A stretch of DNA of 64,000 nt from Azohydromonas australica DSM 1124. Lineage in GTDB: Bacteria; Pseudomonadota; Gammaproteobacteria; Burkholderiales; Burkholderiaceae_C. Below, in pieces: positions 35,655-43,292 of this stretch. The notes beneath the pieces were generated by a model, which saw only the letters and a program-made list of their open reading frames with translations, was not told the origin of the DNA and searched no databases. The stretch lies in the NCBI RefSeq assembly GCF_000430725.1, contig NZ_KE387213.1, forward strand, positions 41,211 through 105,210, in the 5' to 3' direction. Within the stretch, counting starts at the first letter, position 1. Each line of letters begins with the position of its first letter. The translations under genes and the position numbers were made by a program.

Positions 35655-37118
35655 ATGATCTCCCGCGAACCCACCATCGAGCGTCTGGCCCAGGCGCAGT
35701 CGCTGCTGCTCGATCCCTATGGCCTGAGCGAGACGACGCTGACGCAGGCGCTGCGCCTGATCAGCGAGCACCGCATCGACGATGCGGACCTGTACTTCCA
35801 GACCACGCGCCACGAGGGGTGGAGCCTGGAGGAAGGCATCGTCAAGAGCGGCAGCTTCAGCATCGACCAGGGCGTGGGCGTGCGGGCGGTGGCGGGCGAG
35901 AAGACGGCCTTCGCCTACTCCGACGACATCTCCGAGGCCGCACTGCTGGACGCCGCGCGCACCGTGCGCAGCATCGCCGCCGCGGGCCAGAGCCGGCGCG
36001 TGAAGGTGCCCTCCGCCGGCACGGTCGTCGGCAGCCGTGCCCTCTACGCGCCCACCGACCCGATCGGCACCCTGGACAGCGCGCAGAAGGTGGCGCTGCT
36101 GGAAAAGGTGGAGCAGCGCGCCCGCGCGCGCGACCCGCGCATCGTGCAGGTGATGGCGGGCCTGGCGGCCGAGCACGACGTGGTGATGGTGGCGCGCGCC
36201 GACGGCACGCGCGCCGCGGACGTGCGCCCGCTGGTGCGGCTGAGCGTGACCGTGATCGCCGAGTCCAACGGCCGGCGCGAGATCGGCTCCGGCGGCGGCG
36301 GCGGGCGCTTCGGGCTGGGCTATTTCCAGGACGACGTGATCGACCGCTACGTGGAGCAGGCCGTCAACGCCGCGCTGACCAACCTGGAAGCCCGGCCCGC
36401 GCCCGCGGGCGAGATGACCGTGGTGCTGGGCCCGGGCTGGCCCGGCATCCTGCTGCACGAGGCCATCGGCCACGGCCTGGAAGGCGACTTCAACCGCAAA
36501 GGCTCCAGCGCCTTCGCCGGGCGCATCGGCCAGCGCGTGGCGGCCAAGGGCGTGACGGTGCTGGACGACGGCACGCTGGCCGATCGCCGCGGCTCGCTCA
36601 ACGTGGACGACGAGGGCTGCGCCACGCAGCGCACGGTGCTGATCGAGGACGGCATCCTGCGCGGCTACATCCAGGACGCGCTCAACGCGCGGCTCATGAA
36701 GGTCAAGCCCACCGGCAACGGCCGGCGCGAGAGCTACGCGCACCTGCCCATGCCGCGCATGACCAACACCTACATGCTCGCCGGCGACAAGCCCAAGGAC
36801 GAGATCGTCGCCTCCATCAAGAAAGGCCTGTACGCCACGAACTTCGGCGGCGGGCAGGTGGACATCACCAGCGGCAAGTTCGTGTTCTCGGCCAGCGAGG
36901 CCTACTGGGTCGAGAACGGCAAGATCCTCTACCCGGTCAAGGGCGCCACGCTCATCGGCAACGGGCCCGACGCGCTCACGCGCGTGTCCATGATCGGCAA
37001 CGACCTGCAGCTCGACAGCGGCGTGGGCACCTGCGGCAAGGAAGGACAGAGCGTGCCGGTGGGCGTGGGCCAGCCCACGCTGCGCATCGACGGCCTCACC
37101 GTCGGCGGCACGGCCTGA
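35655..37118 (+). CDS. tldD: Metalloprotease TldD
   Basis: A 487-residue TldD, partner of TldE/PmbA in a heterodimeric zinc protease that degrades unfolded peptides and matures some modified peptides. The zinc motif HEAIGHGLEGDF (H-E-x-x-x-H) is near residue 272. Other blocks are DADLYFQTTRHEGWSLEEGIVK, GVGVRAVAGEKTAFAYSDD, GSGGGGGRFGL and GTCGKEGQSVPVGVGQPTLRIDGLTVGGTA at the C-terminus. No tldE is in the window. The region after the stop is the leader of aroG. Confidence 0.97.
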   Translation: MISREPTIERLAQAQSLLLDPYGLSETTLTQALRLISEHRIDDADLYFQTTRHEGWSLEEGIVKSGSFSIDQGVGVRAVAGEKTAFAYSDDISEAALLDAARTVRSIAAAGQSRRVKVPSAGTVVGSRALYAPTDPIGTLDSAQKVALLEKVEQRARARDPRIVQVMAGLAAEHDVVMVARADGTRAADVRPLVRLSVTVIAESNGRREIGSGGGGGRFGLGYFQDDVIDRYVEQAVNAALTNLEARPAPAGEMTVVLGPGWPGILLHEAIGHGLEGDFNRKGSSAFAGRIGQRVAAKGVTVLDDGTLADRRGSLNVDDEGCATQRTVLIEDGILRGYIQDALNARLMKVKPTGNGRRESYAHLPMPRMTNTYMLAGDKPKDEIVASIKKGLYATNFGGGQVDITSGKFVFSASEAYWVENGKILYPVKGATLIGNGPDALTRVSMIGNDLQLDSGVGTCGKEGQSVPVGVGQPTLRIDGLTVGGTA

Positions 37119-37176
37119 CAGGACAAGCCGGGGACGGGCCAGCGAAATGAACGATCCGGTACGTACCCGAAATGCG

Positions 37177-37206
37177 TTGACGGGTTCAGGGGGCTCCCCC
37201 CATGAT
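37177..37206 (+). promoter_or_regulatory. Possible sigma-70 promoter of the aroG leader
   Basis: TTGACG (37177-37182, five of six consensus matches) and CATGAT (37201-37206, four of six) are separated by 18 bases. Initiation here would begin only a few bases before the leader ATG, making the leader peptide nearly leaderless, so a promoter further upstream is equally possible. Confidence 0.35.
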
Positions 37207-37215
37207 CTGGGGCTT

Positions 37216-37290
37216 ATGCGCTCTGCACGATTTTTCTTCGGCTTTTATTGGTTCTCGCACCGCCCCGGCGGAGGAGAGGCCCGCGCATAA
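37216..37290 (+). CDS. Phe-rich leader peptide of the aroG attenuator
   Basis: A 24-codon open frame, ATG at 37216 to TAA at 37288-37290, too short for normal gene calling. Residues 6-13 read FFFGFYWF: five Phe (6, 7, 8, 10, 13), one Tyr and one Trp in eight positions, the hallmark of an amino-acid-sensing leader peptide. Its codons for residues 16-19 overlap an exact copy of the 3' arm of the downstream terminator. When charged Phe-tRNA is scarce, stalling on these codons would leave that copy free to form an antiterminator. It lies directly upstream of the DAHP synthase gene and in a different frame. Confidence 0.8.
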   Translation: MRSARFFFGFYWFSHRPGGGEARA

Positions 37291-37349
37291 GCCGACAGCA
37301 GCGCAGCAGATCCTCAAGACCGCCGGGAGACCCCCGGCGGTTTTTTTTT
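37263..37349 (+). promoter_or_regulatory. Transcription attenuator of aroG (antiterminator and terminator)
   Basis: The terminator is CCGCCGGG (37320-37327), a 5-base loop, CCCGGCGG (37333-37340), then nine T residues (37341-37349). CCCCGGCGG at 37263-37271, inside the leader peptide, is identical to the 3' terminator arm (37332-37340) and so can pair with the 5' arm to form a mutually exclusive antiterminator. The geometry fits ribosome stalling at the Phe codons (37231-37254), which lie just upstream of the antiterminator arm, while a ribosome reaching the stop codon at 37288 would cover it. Confidence 0.85.
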
Positions 37350-37411
37350 GCCCTTCGTCTTCTTTCCCCAGTCTTCGAACCCCGTTCGTTTCCCTCCAGG
37401 AGCTCAGCGTC

Positions 37412-38539
37412 ATGACCGACCACCAGAAATCGCCCCCCGCCGTCGTCGAGGGCTGGCAGGCCCCGCCGGACCGCACCAGCCAGACCGACGACGCCCGCAT
37501 TGAGGACATCACGCCCTTGCCTCCGCCCGAACACCTCATCCGCTTCTTCCCGATCCGCAACACGCCCGTGGAGGCGCTGGTGACGCAGACGCGCCAGCGC
37601 ATCGGCCAGATCCTGCACGGCCAGGACGACCGGCTGCTCGTGATCATGGGCCCCTGCTCCATCCACGATCCCGCTGCCGCGCTGGAGTACGCGCGCCGCC
37701 TGATGGAACAGCGCCGCCGCTACGCCGACACGCTGGAAGTCGTGATGCGCGTGTACTTCGAGAAGCCGCGCACCACGGTGGGCTGGAAGGGCCTGATCAA
37801 CGACCCGTACCTGGACGAGAGCTTCCGCATCGACGAGGGCCTGCGCTTCGCGCGGCAGCTGCTGGTGGAGATCAACCGCCTGGGGCTGCCGGCGGCCAGC
37901 GAGTTCCTGGACGTGATCTCGCCGCAGTACATCGGCGACCTCATCGCCTGGGGCGCCATCGGCGCGCGCACCACCGAGAGCCAGGTGCACCGCGAGCTGG
38001 CCTCGGGCATCTCGGCTCCTATCGGCTTCAAGAACGGCACCGACGGCAACATCAAGATCGCCATCGACGCCATCCAGGCCGCCTCGCGTCCGCACCACTT
38101 CCTGTCGGTGCACAAGAACGGCCAGGTCGCCACGGTGCAGACCAAGGGCAACCCGGACTGCCACGTCATCCTGCGCGGCGGCAAGGCGCCCAACTACGAC
38201 GCCGACCACGTGGCCGCGGCCTGCCGTGACCTGCAGGCCGCCGGCCTGGACACCTCGCTGATGGTGGACTTCAGCCACGCCAACAGCAGCAAGAAGCACG
38301 AGCGCCAGGTGGACGTGGCGCGCGACGTGGCGGCGCAGATCCGCAGCGGCGGCCGATCCATCTTCGGCGTGATGGTGGAAAGCCACCTGCAGCCCGGCGC
38401 CCAGAAGTTCACGCCGGGCAAGGACGACGCCAGCAAGCTCGTCTACGGACAGAGCATCACCGACGCCTGCATCGGGTGGGACGACTCGCTGACGGTGCTG
38501 GAAGAGCTCAGCGCGGCGGTGAAGGCGCGCCGCGGCTGA
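37412..38539 (+). CDS. aroG: 3-deoxy-7-phosphoheptulonate (DAHP) synthase, class I
   Basis: A 375-residue class I DAHP synthase, condensing PEP and erythrose 4-phosphate at the entry to the shikimate pathway. CCAGGAG precedes the chosen ATG; a longer in-frame start at 37202 would read through the attenuator and is rejected. Key blocks are IMGPCSIHDPAAALEYA, RVYFEKPRTTVGWKGLINDP, LPAASEFLDVISPQYI, GARTTESQVHRELASG, GFKNGTDGN and VDFSHANSSK. Length and motifs fit AroF/AroG/AroH feedback-regulated enzymes; which amino acid inhibits it cannot be told, but the leader suggests phenylalanine. Confidence 0.96.
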   Translation: MTDHQKSPPAVVEGWQAPPDRTSQTDDARIEDITPLPPPEHLIRFFPIRNTPVEALVTQTRQRIGQILHGQDDRLLVIMGPCSIHDPAAALEYARRLMEQRRRYADTLEVVMRVYFEKPRTTVGWKGLINDPYLDESFRIDEGLRFARQLLVEINRLGLPAASEFLDVISPQYIGDLIAWGAIGARTTESQVHRELASGISAPIGFKNGTDGNIKIAIDAIQAASRPHHFLSVHKNGQVATVQTKGNPDCHVILRGGKAPNYDADHVAAACRDLQAAGLDTSLMVDFSHANSSKKHERQVDVARDVAAQIRSGGRSIFGVMVESHLQPGAQKFTPGKDDASKLVYGQSITDACIGWDDSLTVLEELSAAVKARRG

Positions 38540-38604
38540 GGCTAAAGCCGCTTCGGGAACGCATCGACGAGCGCCACACGGCGCCTGTCGAATGAAGCCA
38601 TGGG

Positions 38605-38626
38605 CCCTGCCGGAAGGCAGGGTTTC
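38605..38626 (+). terminator. Terminator of aroG
   Basis: CCCTGCC, loop GGAA, GGCAGGG, then TTTC: a 7-bp stem 65 bases after the aroG stop. A second hairpin GGGGCC-GAGC-GGCCCC (38636-38651) lies just beyond and may serve the convergent adenosyltransferase gene. Confidence 0.65.
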
Positions 38627-38660
38627 AAACGGGTGGGGGCCGAGCGGCCCCGTTCCGGGT

Positions 38661-39230
38661 TCAGCCGCCCTTGAGGCGCTCGCTGTGCCAGTACAGGTCG
38701 TCGCCGCCCAGGCCGTCGAGGTTGGCGCGGTTGAGCACGCGCGCCAGCACGAACAGCAGGTCCGACAGGCGGTTGAGGTACTGGCGCGGCTCGGCACGCA
38801 GCGTCTCGTTCGCGCCCAGGGCCACGAGTGAACGCTCGGCGCGGCGCGCCACGGTGCGTGCCACGTGCGCCAGCGCCGCGCTGCGGCTGCCGCCGGGCAG
38901 GATGAACTCCTGCAGCCGAGGCAGCCGGGCGTTGTACTCGGCCAGCGCCTCGTCCAGCCGCAGCACGGCGTCGCCCTTGAGCAGTTCGAAGCCAGGGATG
39001 GAAAGTTCCCCGCCGAGGTTGAACAGCTCGTGCTGGATCGTGATCAGCAGCTCGCGCACCTCATCAGGCAGCGGCTCGCACAGCAGCACGCCGAGGTGGG
39101 AGTTGAGCTCGTCCACCTCGCCCATGGCGTGGACGCGCAGGTGGTCCTTGGGCACGCGGCTGCCGTCTCCCAGGCCCGTGCTGCCATCGTCGCCCGTGCG
39201 GGTGGCGATTTGAGTGAGTCGATTTCCCAT
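38661..39230 (-). CDS. Cob(I)alamin adenosyltransferase, PduO type
   Basis: A 189-residue PduO-type ATP:corrinoid adenosyltransferase, making adenosylcobalamin. The ATP-binding N-terminus TRTGDDGSTGLGDGSRVPKD, the GEVDELNSHLG segment, LFNLGGEL, and the C-terminal RLSDLLFVLARVLN with its conserved Arg and Asp are all present. The family is a trimeric helical bundle. No cobalamin riboswitch or B12 genes are adjacent. It is divergent from the glyoxalase gene across about 108 bases. Confidence 0.93.
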   Translation of the reverse strand: MGNRLTQIATRTGDDGSTGLGDGSRVPKDHLRVHAMGEVDELNSHLGVLLCEPLPDEVRELLITIQHELFNLGGELSIPGFELLKGDAVLRLDEALAEYNARLPRLQEFILPGGSRSAALAHVARTVARRAERSLVALGANETLRAEPRQYLNRLSDLLFVLARVLNRANLDGLGGDDLYWHSERLKGG

Positions 39231-39338
39231 CGAAGGATGCTAGCAGCCGGCAGCCGCCCTGCGGCCCGCCTTACAGTGGCGCGCCGCGGCGGGCGGCGTG
39301 ACGCCGCTCACAGCCCGCCCCCTTCCTGAGGAACACTG

Positions 39339-39734
39339 ATGCCCAAGATCATCCACTCCATGATCCGCGTCCTGGATCTGGACCAATCGCTGAAGTTCTA
39401 CGACCAGGTGCTGGGATTGAAACCCGCACACCAGCTGGACTTCCCCGACTTCGCGCTGGTGTACCTGCGCAACGCCGAGAACGACTTCGAGATCGAACTC
39501 ACGTTCAACAAGGGCCGCGAGGAGCCCTACACCCACGGCACGGGCTACGGCCATGTCGCCGTGGTGGTGGACGACGTGGCCGCGGAGCATGCGCGGCTGC
39601 AGGGCCTGGGCTACGAGCCCGCCGCGGTCAAGGAATTCAAGCGCGGCGAGGAGTTGCTGGCCCGCTTCTTCTTCATCCAGGACCCCGACGGCTACAAGAT
39701 CGAGGTGCTCGAGCGCCACGGCCACTACCTCTGA
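39339..39734 (+). CDS. gloA: Lactoylglutathione lyase (glyoxalase I)
   Basis: A 131-residue VOC-fold glyoxalase I that converts the methylglyoxal-glutathione hemithioacetal to S-lactoylglutathione. The presumed metal ligands are His6 (IIHSMIRV), Glu53 (FEIELTFN), His72 (YGHVAV) and Glu122 (YKIEVLE), closely matching the four ligands of E. coli GloA. The lack of insertions fits the nickel-dependent short class. A TGAGGAA ribosome-binding site precedes the ATG. Substrate preference is inferred from the family. Confidence 0.9.
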   Translation: MPKIIHSMIRVLDLDQSLKFYDQVLGLKPAHQLDFPDFALVYLRNAENDFEIELTFNKGREEPYTHGTGYGHVAVVVDDVAAEHARLQGLGYEPAAVKEFKRGEELLARFFFIQDPDGYKIEVLERHGHYL

Positions 39735-39813
39735 AACAGCCGACCACGGCGGCACCCAGAGTGCGCCGTCGGCTGGACTACGCTTTCAGCCGCCCGGGAA
39801 CAGCGATTGCTGT

Positions 39814-40101
39814 TCAGTTGAAGAGTGTGATGAGCACTTGGTACACACCCAACAGCGCCGCGCCGAGACCCACGTTGAGGGCCAGGTGCGGCAGGCCACG
39901 GCCAACATGGATGCCCAGGCGCACGCAAACGCAACCCCAGAAAATGACCAGCAGCGTGGCCCCGGCGTTGATCGGCTCGAACACACCACCAGTGGCATGC
40001 AGCGCAGCGACATAGAGCAGCCACAGGCCCGAAGCCATGACGGCCGACGCGGTGACTTCGTTGAAGGAAGGTTTACGGAGTTGAACGCCCAGGATTTTCA
40101 T
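39814..40101 (-). CDS. Small hypothetical membrane protein
   Basis: A 95-residue protein (start MKILGVQLRKPSFNEV) with three hydrophobic stretches, roughly residues 18-38, 45-62 and 70-92 (VMASGLWLLYVAALH, AGATLLVIFWGCVCV, LNVGLGAALLGVYQVL), a likely three-helix inner-membrane protein. I recognise no family. The ATG lacks an obvious ribosome-binding site; an upstream start would add 24 unconserved-looking residues. It lies alone between gloA and the spoVR operon, convergent with gloA. Confidence 0.65.
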   Translation of the reverse strand: MKILGVQLRKPSFNEVTASAVMASGLWLLYVAALHATGGVFEPINAGATLLVIFWGCVCVRLGIHVGRGLPHLALNVGLGAALLGVYQVLITLFN

Positions 40102-40412
40102 GCGGGTACTGCGACGGATGGCCCCGCCGGGAGGCGGGAAGATGCGGCAAGTGAGGGCACAGCCACAACGCACCGCACCCCAGGGTGTGGCGACATCGTT
40201 TGTGCAAGGATTTGACGGGAGCCCGAAGATGGACTGCAGCGGCTCCAGCAGGCGTCATTGTTGGGGTTAACACCCGACAAGTGAAGCGCGGGGGCTTTAA
40301 CTTGCTCGCAACTGCCGTGAATTTCCAGGCATCTGCACGCTCTACGGCACTTCTTGAAAAGAAAACGCCGGGCGGCCACTGACCGCCCGGCGTCGTCAAG
40401 GGTCACATTGAA
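40102..40412. other. Intergenic region upstream of small membrane protein, with spoVR terminator at its right end
   Basis: About 310 bases of lower-GC non-coding sequence. It should hold the promoter of the small membrane-protein gene, for which I see no clear hexamers. The right end contains the strong terminator of the spoVR operon. The short overlapping frames here have no recognisable product. Confidence 0.5.
40355..40393 (-). terminator. Strong terminator of the prkA-yeaH-spoVR operon
   Basis: ACGCCGGGCGG (40365-40375), a 7-base loop and CCGCCCGGCGT (40383-40393) form an 11-bp perfect stem. On the minus strand it is followed by TTTTCTTTTCA, a good U-tract, 20 bases after the spoVR stop. 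Confidence 0.9.
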
Positions 40413-41975
40413 TCAAGGCGGCGGTGCCGGCACCGACCAGCGCTTGCGCACCTCACCACGGCTGTCCACGCTTTCCAGGTGCACGCCGAAGCCCCACAAC
40501 CGCGCCACGTGCCGCAGCACCTCCTGGGCGGTGTCGGCCAGCGGCCGGTCCTGGTGCTGCACGTGGCGCAGCGTCAGCGCACGGTCGCCGCGCAGATTGA
40601 CGTTCCAGACTTGGATGTTGGGTTCGCGCGTGCCCAAGTCGTACTGGCGCGACAGCGCCTCGCGCACCCGACGGTAACCCTGCTCGTCGTGGATGGCGCT
40701 GACCTCGATCTCGCTGTCCTTCTCGTCATCGACGATGGCAAAGAGCCGGAAGTCCCGCATCAGCTTGGGCGAGAGGTATTGGCCGATGAAGCTTTCGTCC
40801 TTGAAGTTGCGCATCGCCTCGTCTAGCGTGGGCAGCCACGGCGCGCCGGCGATGTCGGGGAACCATTGCCGGTCTTCCTCTGTCGGGTCCTCGCAGATGC
40901 GCTTGAGATCCGTGTACATCGCGAAGCCCAGCGCGTACGGGTTCAGGCCGCTGTAGGCCTTGTGCCCCACGGGCGGCTGGTAGATGACATTGGTGTGCGA
41001 CTTGAGCCACTCCATCATCACGCCGTCGGTGAGGTAGCCGTCGTCGTACATCTGGTTGAGCAGCCGGTGGTGCCAGAAGGTGGCCCAGCCTTCGTTCATC
41101 ACCTGCGTCTGGCGCTGCGGATAGAAGTACTGCGCCACCTTGCGCACGATGCGCACGATCTCGCGCTGCCAGGGCTCCAGCAGCGGCGCGTTCTTCTCAA
41201 TGAAGTACAGCAGGTTCTCCTGCGGCTCGTCCGGGAAACGCCGCTGCGTATCGGACGCTTCCTTCGCCTCGTCATGGCGCCGCGGCAGCGTGCGCCACAG
41301 GTCGTTGACCTGCTGCTGGGCGTAGTTCTCGCGGTCCTTGCGTTCGGCCAGTTCCTGCGCCAGCGTTCGCTTGCTGGGGCGGCGGTAGCGGTCCACGCCG
41401 TGGTTGGACAGCGCGTGGCAGGAATCCAGGAAGGACTCCACCGTGTCCAGGCCGTGGCGCTCCTCGCATTCGGCCACGTAGTTCTTGGCGTAGACCAGGT
41501 AGTCGATGATCGACGACGCGTCGGTCCACATGCGGAACAGGTAGTTGCCCTTGAAGAAGCTGTTGTGGCCGTAGGCGGCATGCGCGATCACCAGCGCCTG
41601 CATCGCCATCGTGTTCTCCTCCATCAGGTAGCTGATGCAGGGGTTGGAGTTGATGACGATCTCGTAGGCCAGGCCCATGAAGCCGCGCCGGTAGTTCTTC
41701 TCGGTGGAAATGAACTCCTTGCCGTAGCTCCAGTGGCGGTAGTTCACCGGCATGCCCACGGATGCGTAGGCATCCATCATCTGCTCGGCGGTGATGATCT
41801 CCAGCTGGTTGGGATAGGTGTCGAGCCCGAAGCGCTCGGCCGTGGAGCGGATCACGTCGTGGTACTGCTGGATCAGCTCGAAGGTCCAGTCGCTGGGTCC
41901 GGGCAGCGGCTCGCGCGGTCGAGCGGCCAGCGCCAGCGGCTCACGCAGCGGGTTCCTGATGACGACGGCATTCAT
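40413..41975 (-). CDS. SpoVR family protein (YcgB)
   Basis: A 520-residue SpoVR/YcgB protein. The start MNAVVIRNPLREPLAL overlaps the yeaH stop by four bases (ATGA). Conserved blocks are YGKEFISTEKNYRRGFMGLAYEIVINSNPCISYLMEENTM, AHAAYGHNSFFKGNY, DRYRRP, EPWQREIVRIVRKVAQYFYPQRQTQVMNEGWATFWHH and VGHKAYSGLNPYALGFAMY. In Bacillus it affects spore cortex; in non-sporulators its molecular function is unknown but it is co-expressed with the PrkA kinase in stationary phase or nitrogen starvation. It is last in the prkA-yeaH-spoVR operon. Confidence 0.95.
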   Translation of the reverse strand: MNAVVIRNPLREPLALAARPREPLPGPSDWTFELIQQYHDVIRSTAERFGLDTYPNQLEIITAEQMMDAYASVGMPVNYRHWSYGKEFISTEKNYRRGFMGLAYEIVINSNPCISYLMEENTMAMQALVIAHAAYGHNSFFKGNYLFRMWTDASSIIDYLVYAKNYVAECEERHGLDTVESFLDSCHALSNHGVDRYRRPSKRTLAQELAERKDRENYAQQQVNDLWRTLPRRHDEAKEASDTQRRFPDEPQENLLYFIEKNAPLLEPWQREIVRIVRKVAQYFYPQRQTQVMNEGWATFWHHRLLNQMYDDGYLTDGVMMEWLKSHTNVIYQPPVGHKAYSGLNPYALGFAMYTDLKRICEDPTEEDRQWFPDIAGAPWLPTLDEAMRNFKDESFIGQYLSPKLMRDFRLFAIVDDEKDSEIEVSAIHDEQGYRRVREALSRQYDLGTREPNIQVWNVNLRGDRALTLRHVQHQDRPLADTAQEVLRHVARLWGFGVHLESVDSRGEVRKRWSVPAPPP

Positions 41976-43261
41976 GCGGCCACCGCTCCTTCCTTCTTGA
42001 AGAGATCGCGGAACACGGGATAGATCTGCGAGGCCTCGGTGGCCTTGCGCATGGCGAAGTGCGGGTGCGCAGTCAGCAGCTGGGTGTACTCCTCCCACAG
42101 GTTCTGCTCTTCCTCGGCCACCTGCACGTAGGCGTAGTAGCGGCACATCGGCAGGATCTTGTCGGACAGCAGCTCGCGGCAGCGGCCGCTGTCGTGGTGC
42201 CAGTTGTCGCCGTCGCTGGCCTGCGCGCCGTAGATGTTCCAGTCACCGCCGGCATAGCGCTGGCGCACGATCTCCTCCATCAGCACCAGCGCGCTGGAAA
42301 CCACGGTGCCGCCGGTTTCGGTAGCGTGGAAGAAGTTCTGCTCATCCACCTCCTGCGCTTGCGTGTGGTGGCGGATGAAGACGAGCTCGATCTTCTCGTA
42401 GTGCCGGGTGAGGAACAGGTAGAGCAGGATGAAGAAGCGCTTGGCCAGGTCCTTGCGTGCCTCGTCCATCGAGCCCGAGACGTCCATCAGGCAGAACATC
42501 ACGGCCTTGGACGAGGGCACGGGCACGCGGACGCGGTTGCGGAAGCGCAGGTCGATCGGATCCAGGTACGGAATGCGCGCCAAGCGTCCGCGCAAAGCCT
42601 CGATCTGCTCCTGCAGCTCCGCAATCTCGCGCTCGGCCAGCGCCGGCGTGGGGTGAGGATGTGCCTGCAACTTCTGCAGTCGCTCCTCCAGTTCGCGCAA
42701 CTCGCGCCGCGATTCCGACCCTAAGGCGATGCGGCGCCCCAGCGCACCGCGCATCGAGCGCAGCACGTGCAGGTTGTTGGGCGTACCGTCGGCGGTGAAG
42801 CCCGCACGCTGGCTCTTCCACTCGGGCACCTCGGCGATTTGAGTACGCACCAGGTGCGGCAGCGCCAGGTCCTCGAAGAAGACCTGCATGAACTCCTCCT
42901 TGGACAGGGAAAAGACGAAATCGTCCTCGCCCTGGCCGGAGTCGCTGGCCTGGCCGCTGCCGCTGCCACCCCCGCCACCGCCCTTGGGGCGCTGGATGCG
43001 GTCGCCGCGCACGTACTCCTGGTTGCCCGGGTGCACGACCTCGCGCACGCCGCCCTGGCCGTGGTGGAACACCGGCTCGGAGATGTCCTTCTTCGGGATC
43101 GAGATTTCCTCGCCGCGCTCGATGTCGCGGATGCCGCGTCCGTCCACCGCGCGCTTGACTGCCTCGCGGATCTGGTCGCGGTAGCGGCGCAGGAAACGCT
43201 CGCGGTTGCCGATGGACTTGTTCTTCCCCGCGAGCCTGCGATCGATGATCTGTTGAAGCAT
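41972..43261 (-). CDS. YeaH/YhbH family protein (DUF444)
   Basis: A 429-residue DUF444 protein. The start MLQQIIDRRLAGKNKSIGNRERFLRRYRDQIREAV is the conserved N-terminus; upstream residues of the open frame are not. A Gly/Ser-rich linker lies near 95-105. The C-terminal half has a von Willebrand A-like fold with a MIDAS motif MDVSGSMDEARKD near 285 and IRHHTQAQEVDEQNFF. YeaH works with the PrkA kinase (YeaG) in stress adaptation, mechanism unknown. It overlaps spoVR by four bases and follows prkA by 31 bases. Confidence 0.95.
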   Translation of the reverse strand: MLQQIIDRRLAGKNKSIGNRERFLRRYRDQIREAVKRAVDGRGIRDIERGEEISIPKKDISEPVFHHGQGGVREVVHPGNQEYVRGDRIQRPKGGGGGGSGSGQASDSGQGEDDFVFSLSKEEFMQVFFEDLALPHLVRTQIAEVPEWKSQRAGFTADGTPNNLHVLRSMRGALGRRIALGSESRRELRELEERLQKLQAHPHPTPALAEREIAELQEQIEALRGRLARIPYLDPIDLRFRNRVRVPVPSSKAVMFCLMDVSGSMDEARKDLAKRFFILLYLFLTRHYEKIELVFIRHHTQAQEVDEQNFFHATETGGTVVSSALVLMEEIVRQRYAGGDWNIYGAQASDGDNWHHDSGRCRELLSDKILPMCRYYAYVQVAEEEQNLWEEYTQLLTAHPHFAMRKATEASQIYPVFRDLFKKEGAVAA

Positions 43262-43292
43262 GACGTCTCCCGTCGGTGCGTGGGGCTCGGGC

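Noticed and set aside
37202..37411. In-frame N-terminal extension of aroG from ATG 37202
   Set aside because: It would run through the terminator and T-tract, lacks family similarity, and the ATG at 37412 has a proper ribosome-binding site.
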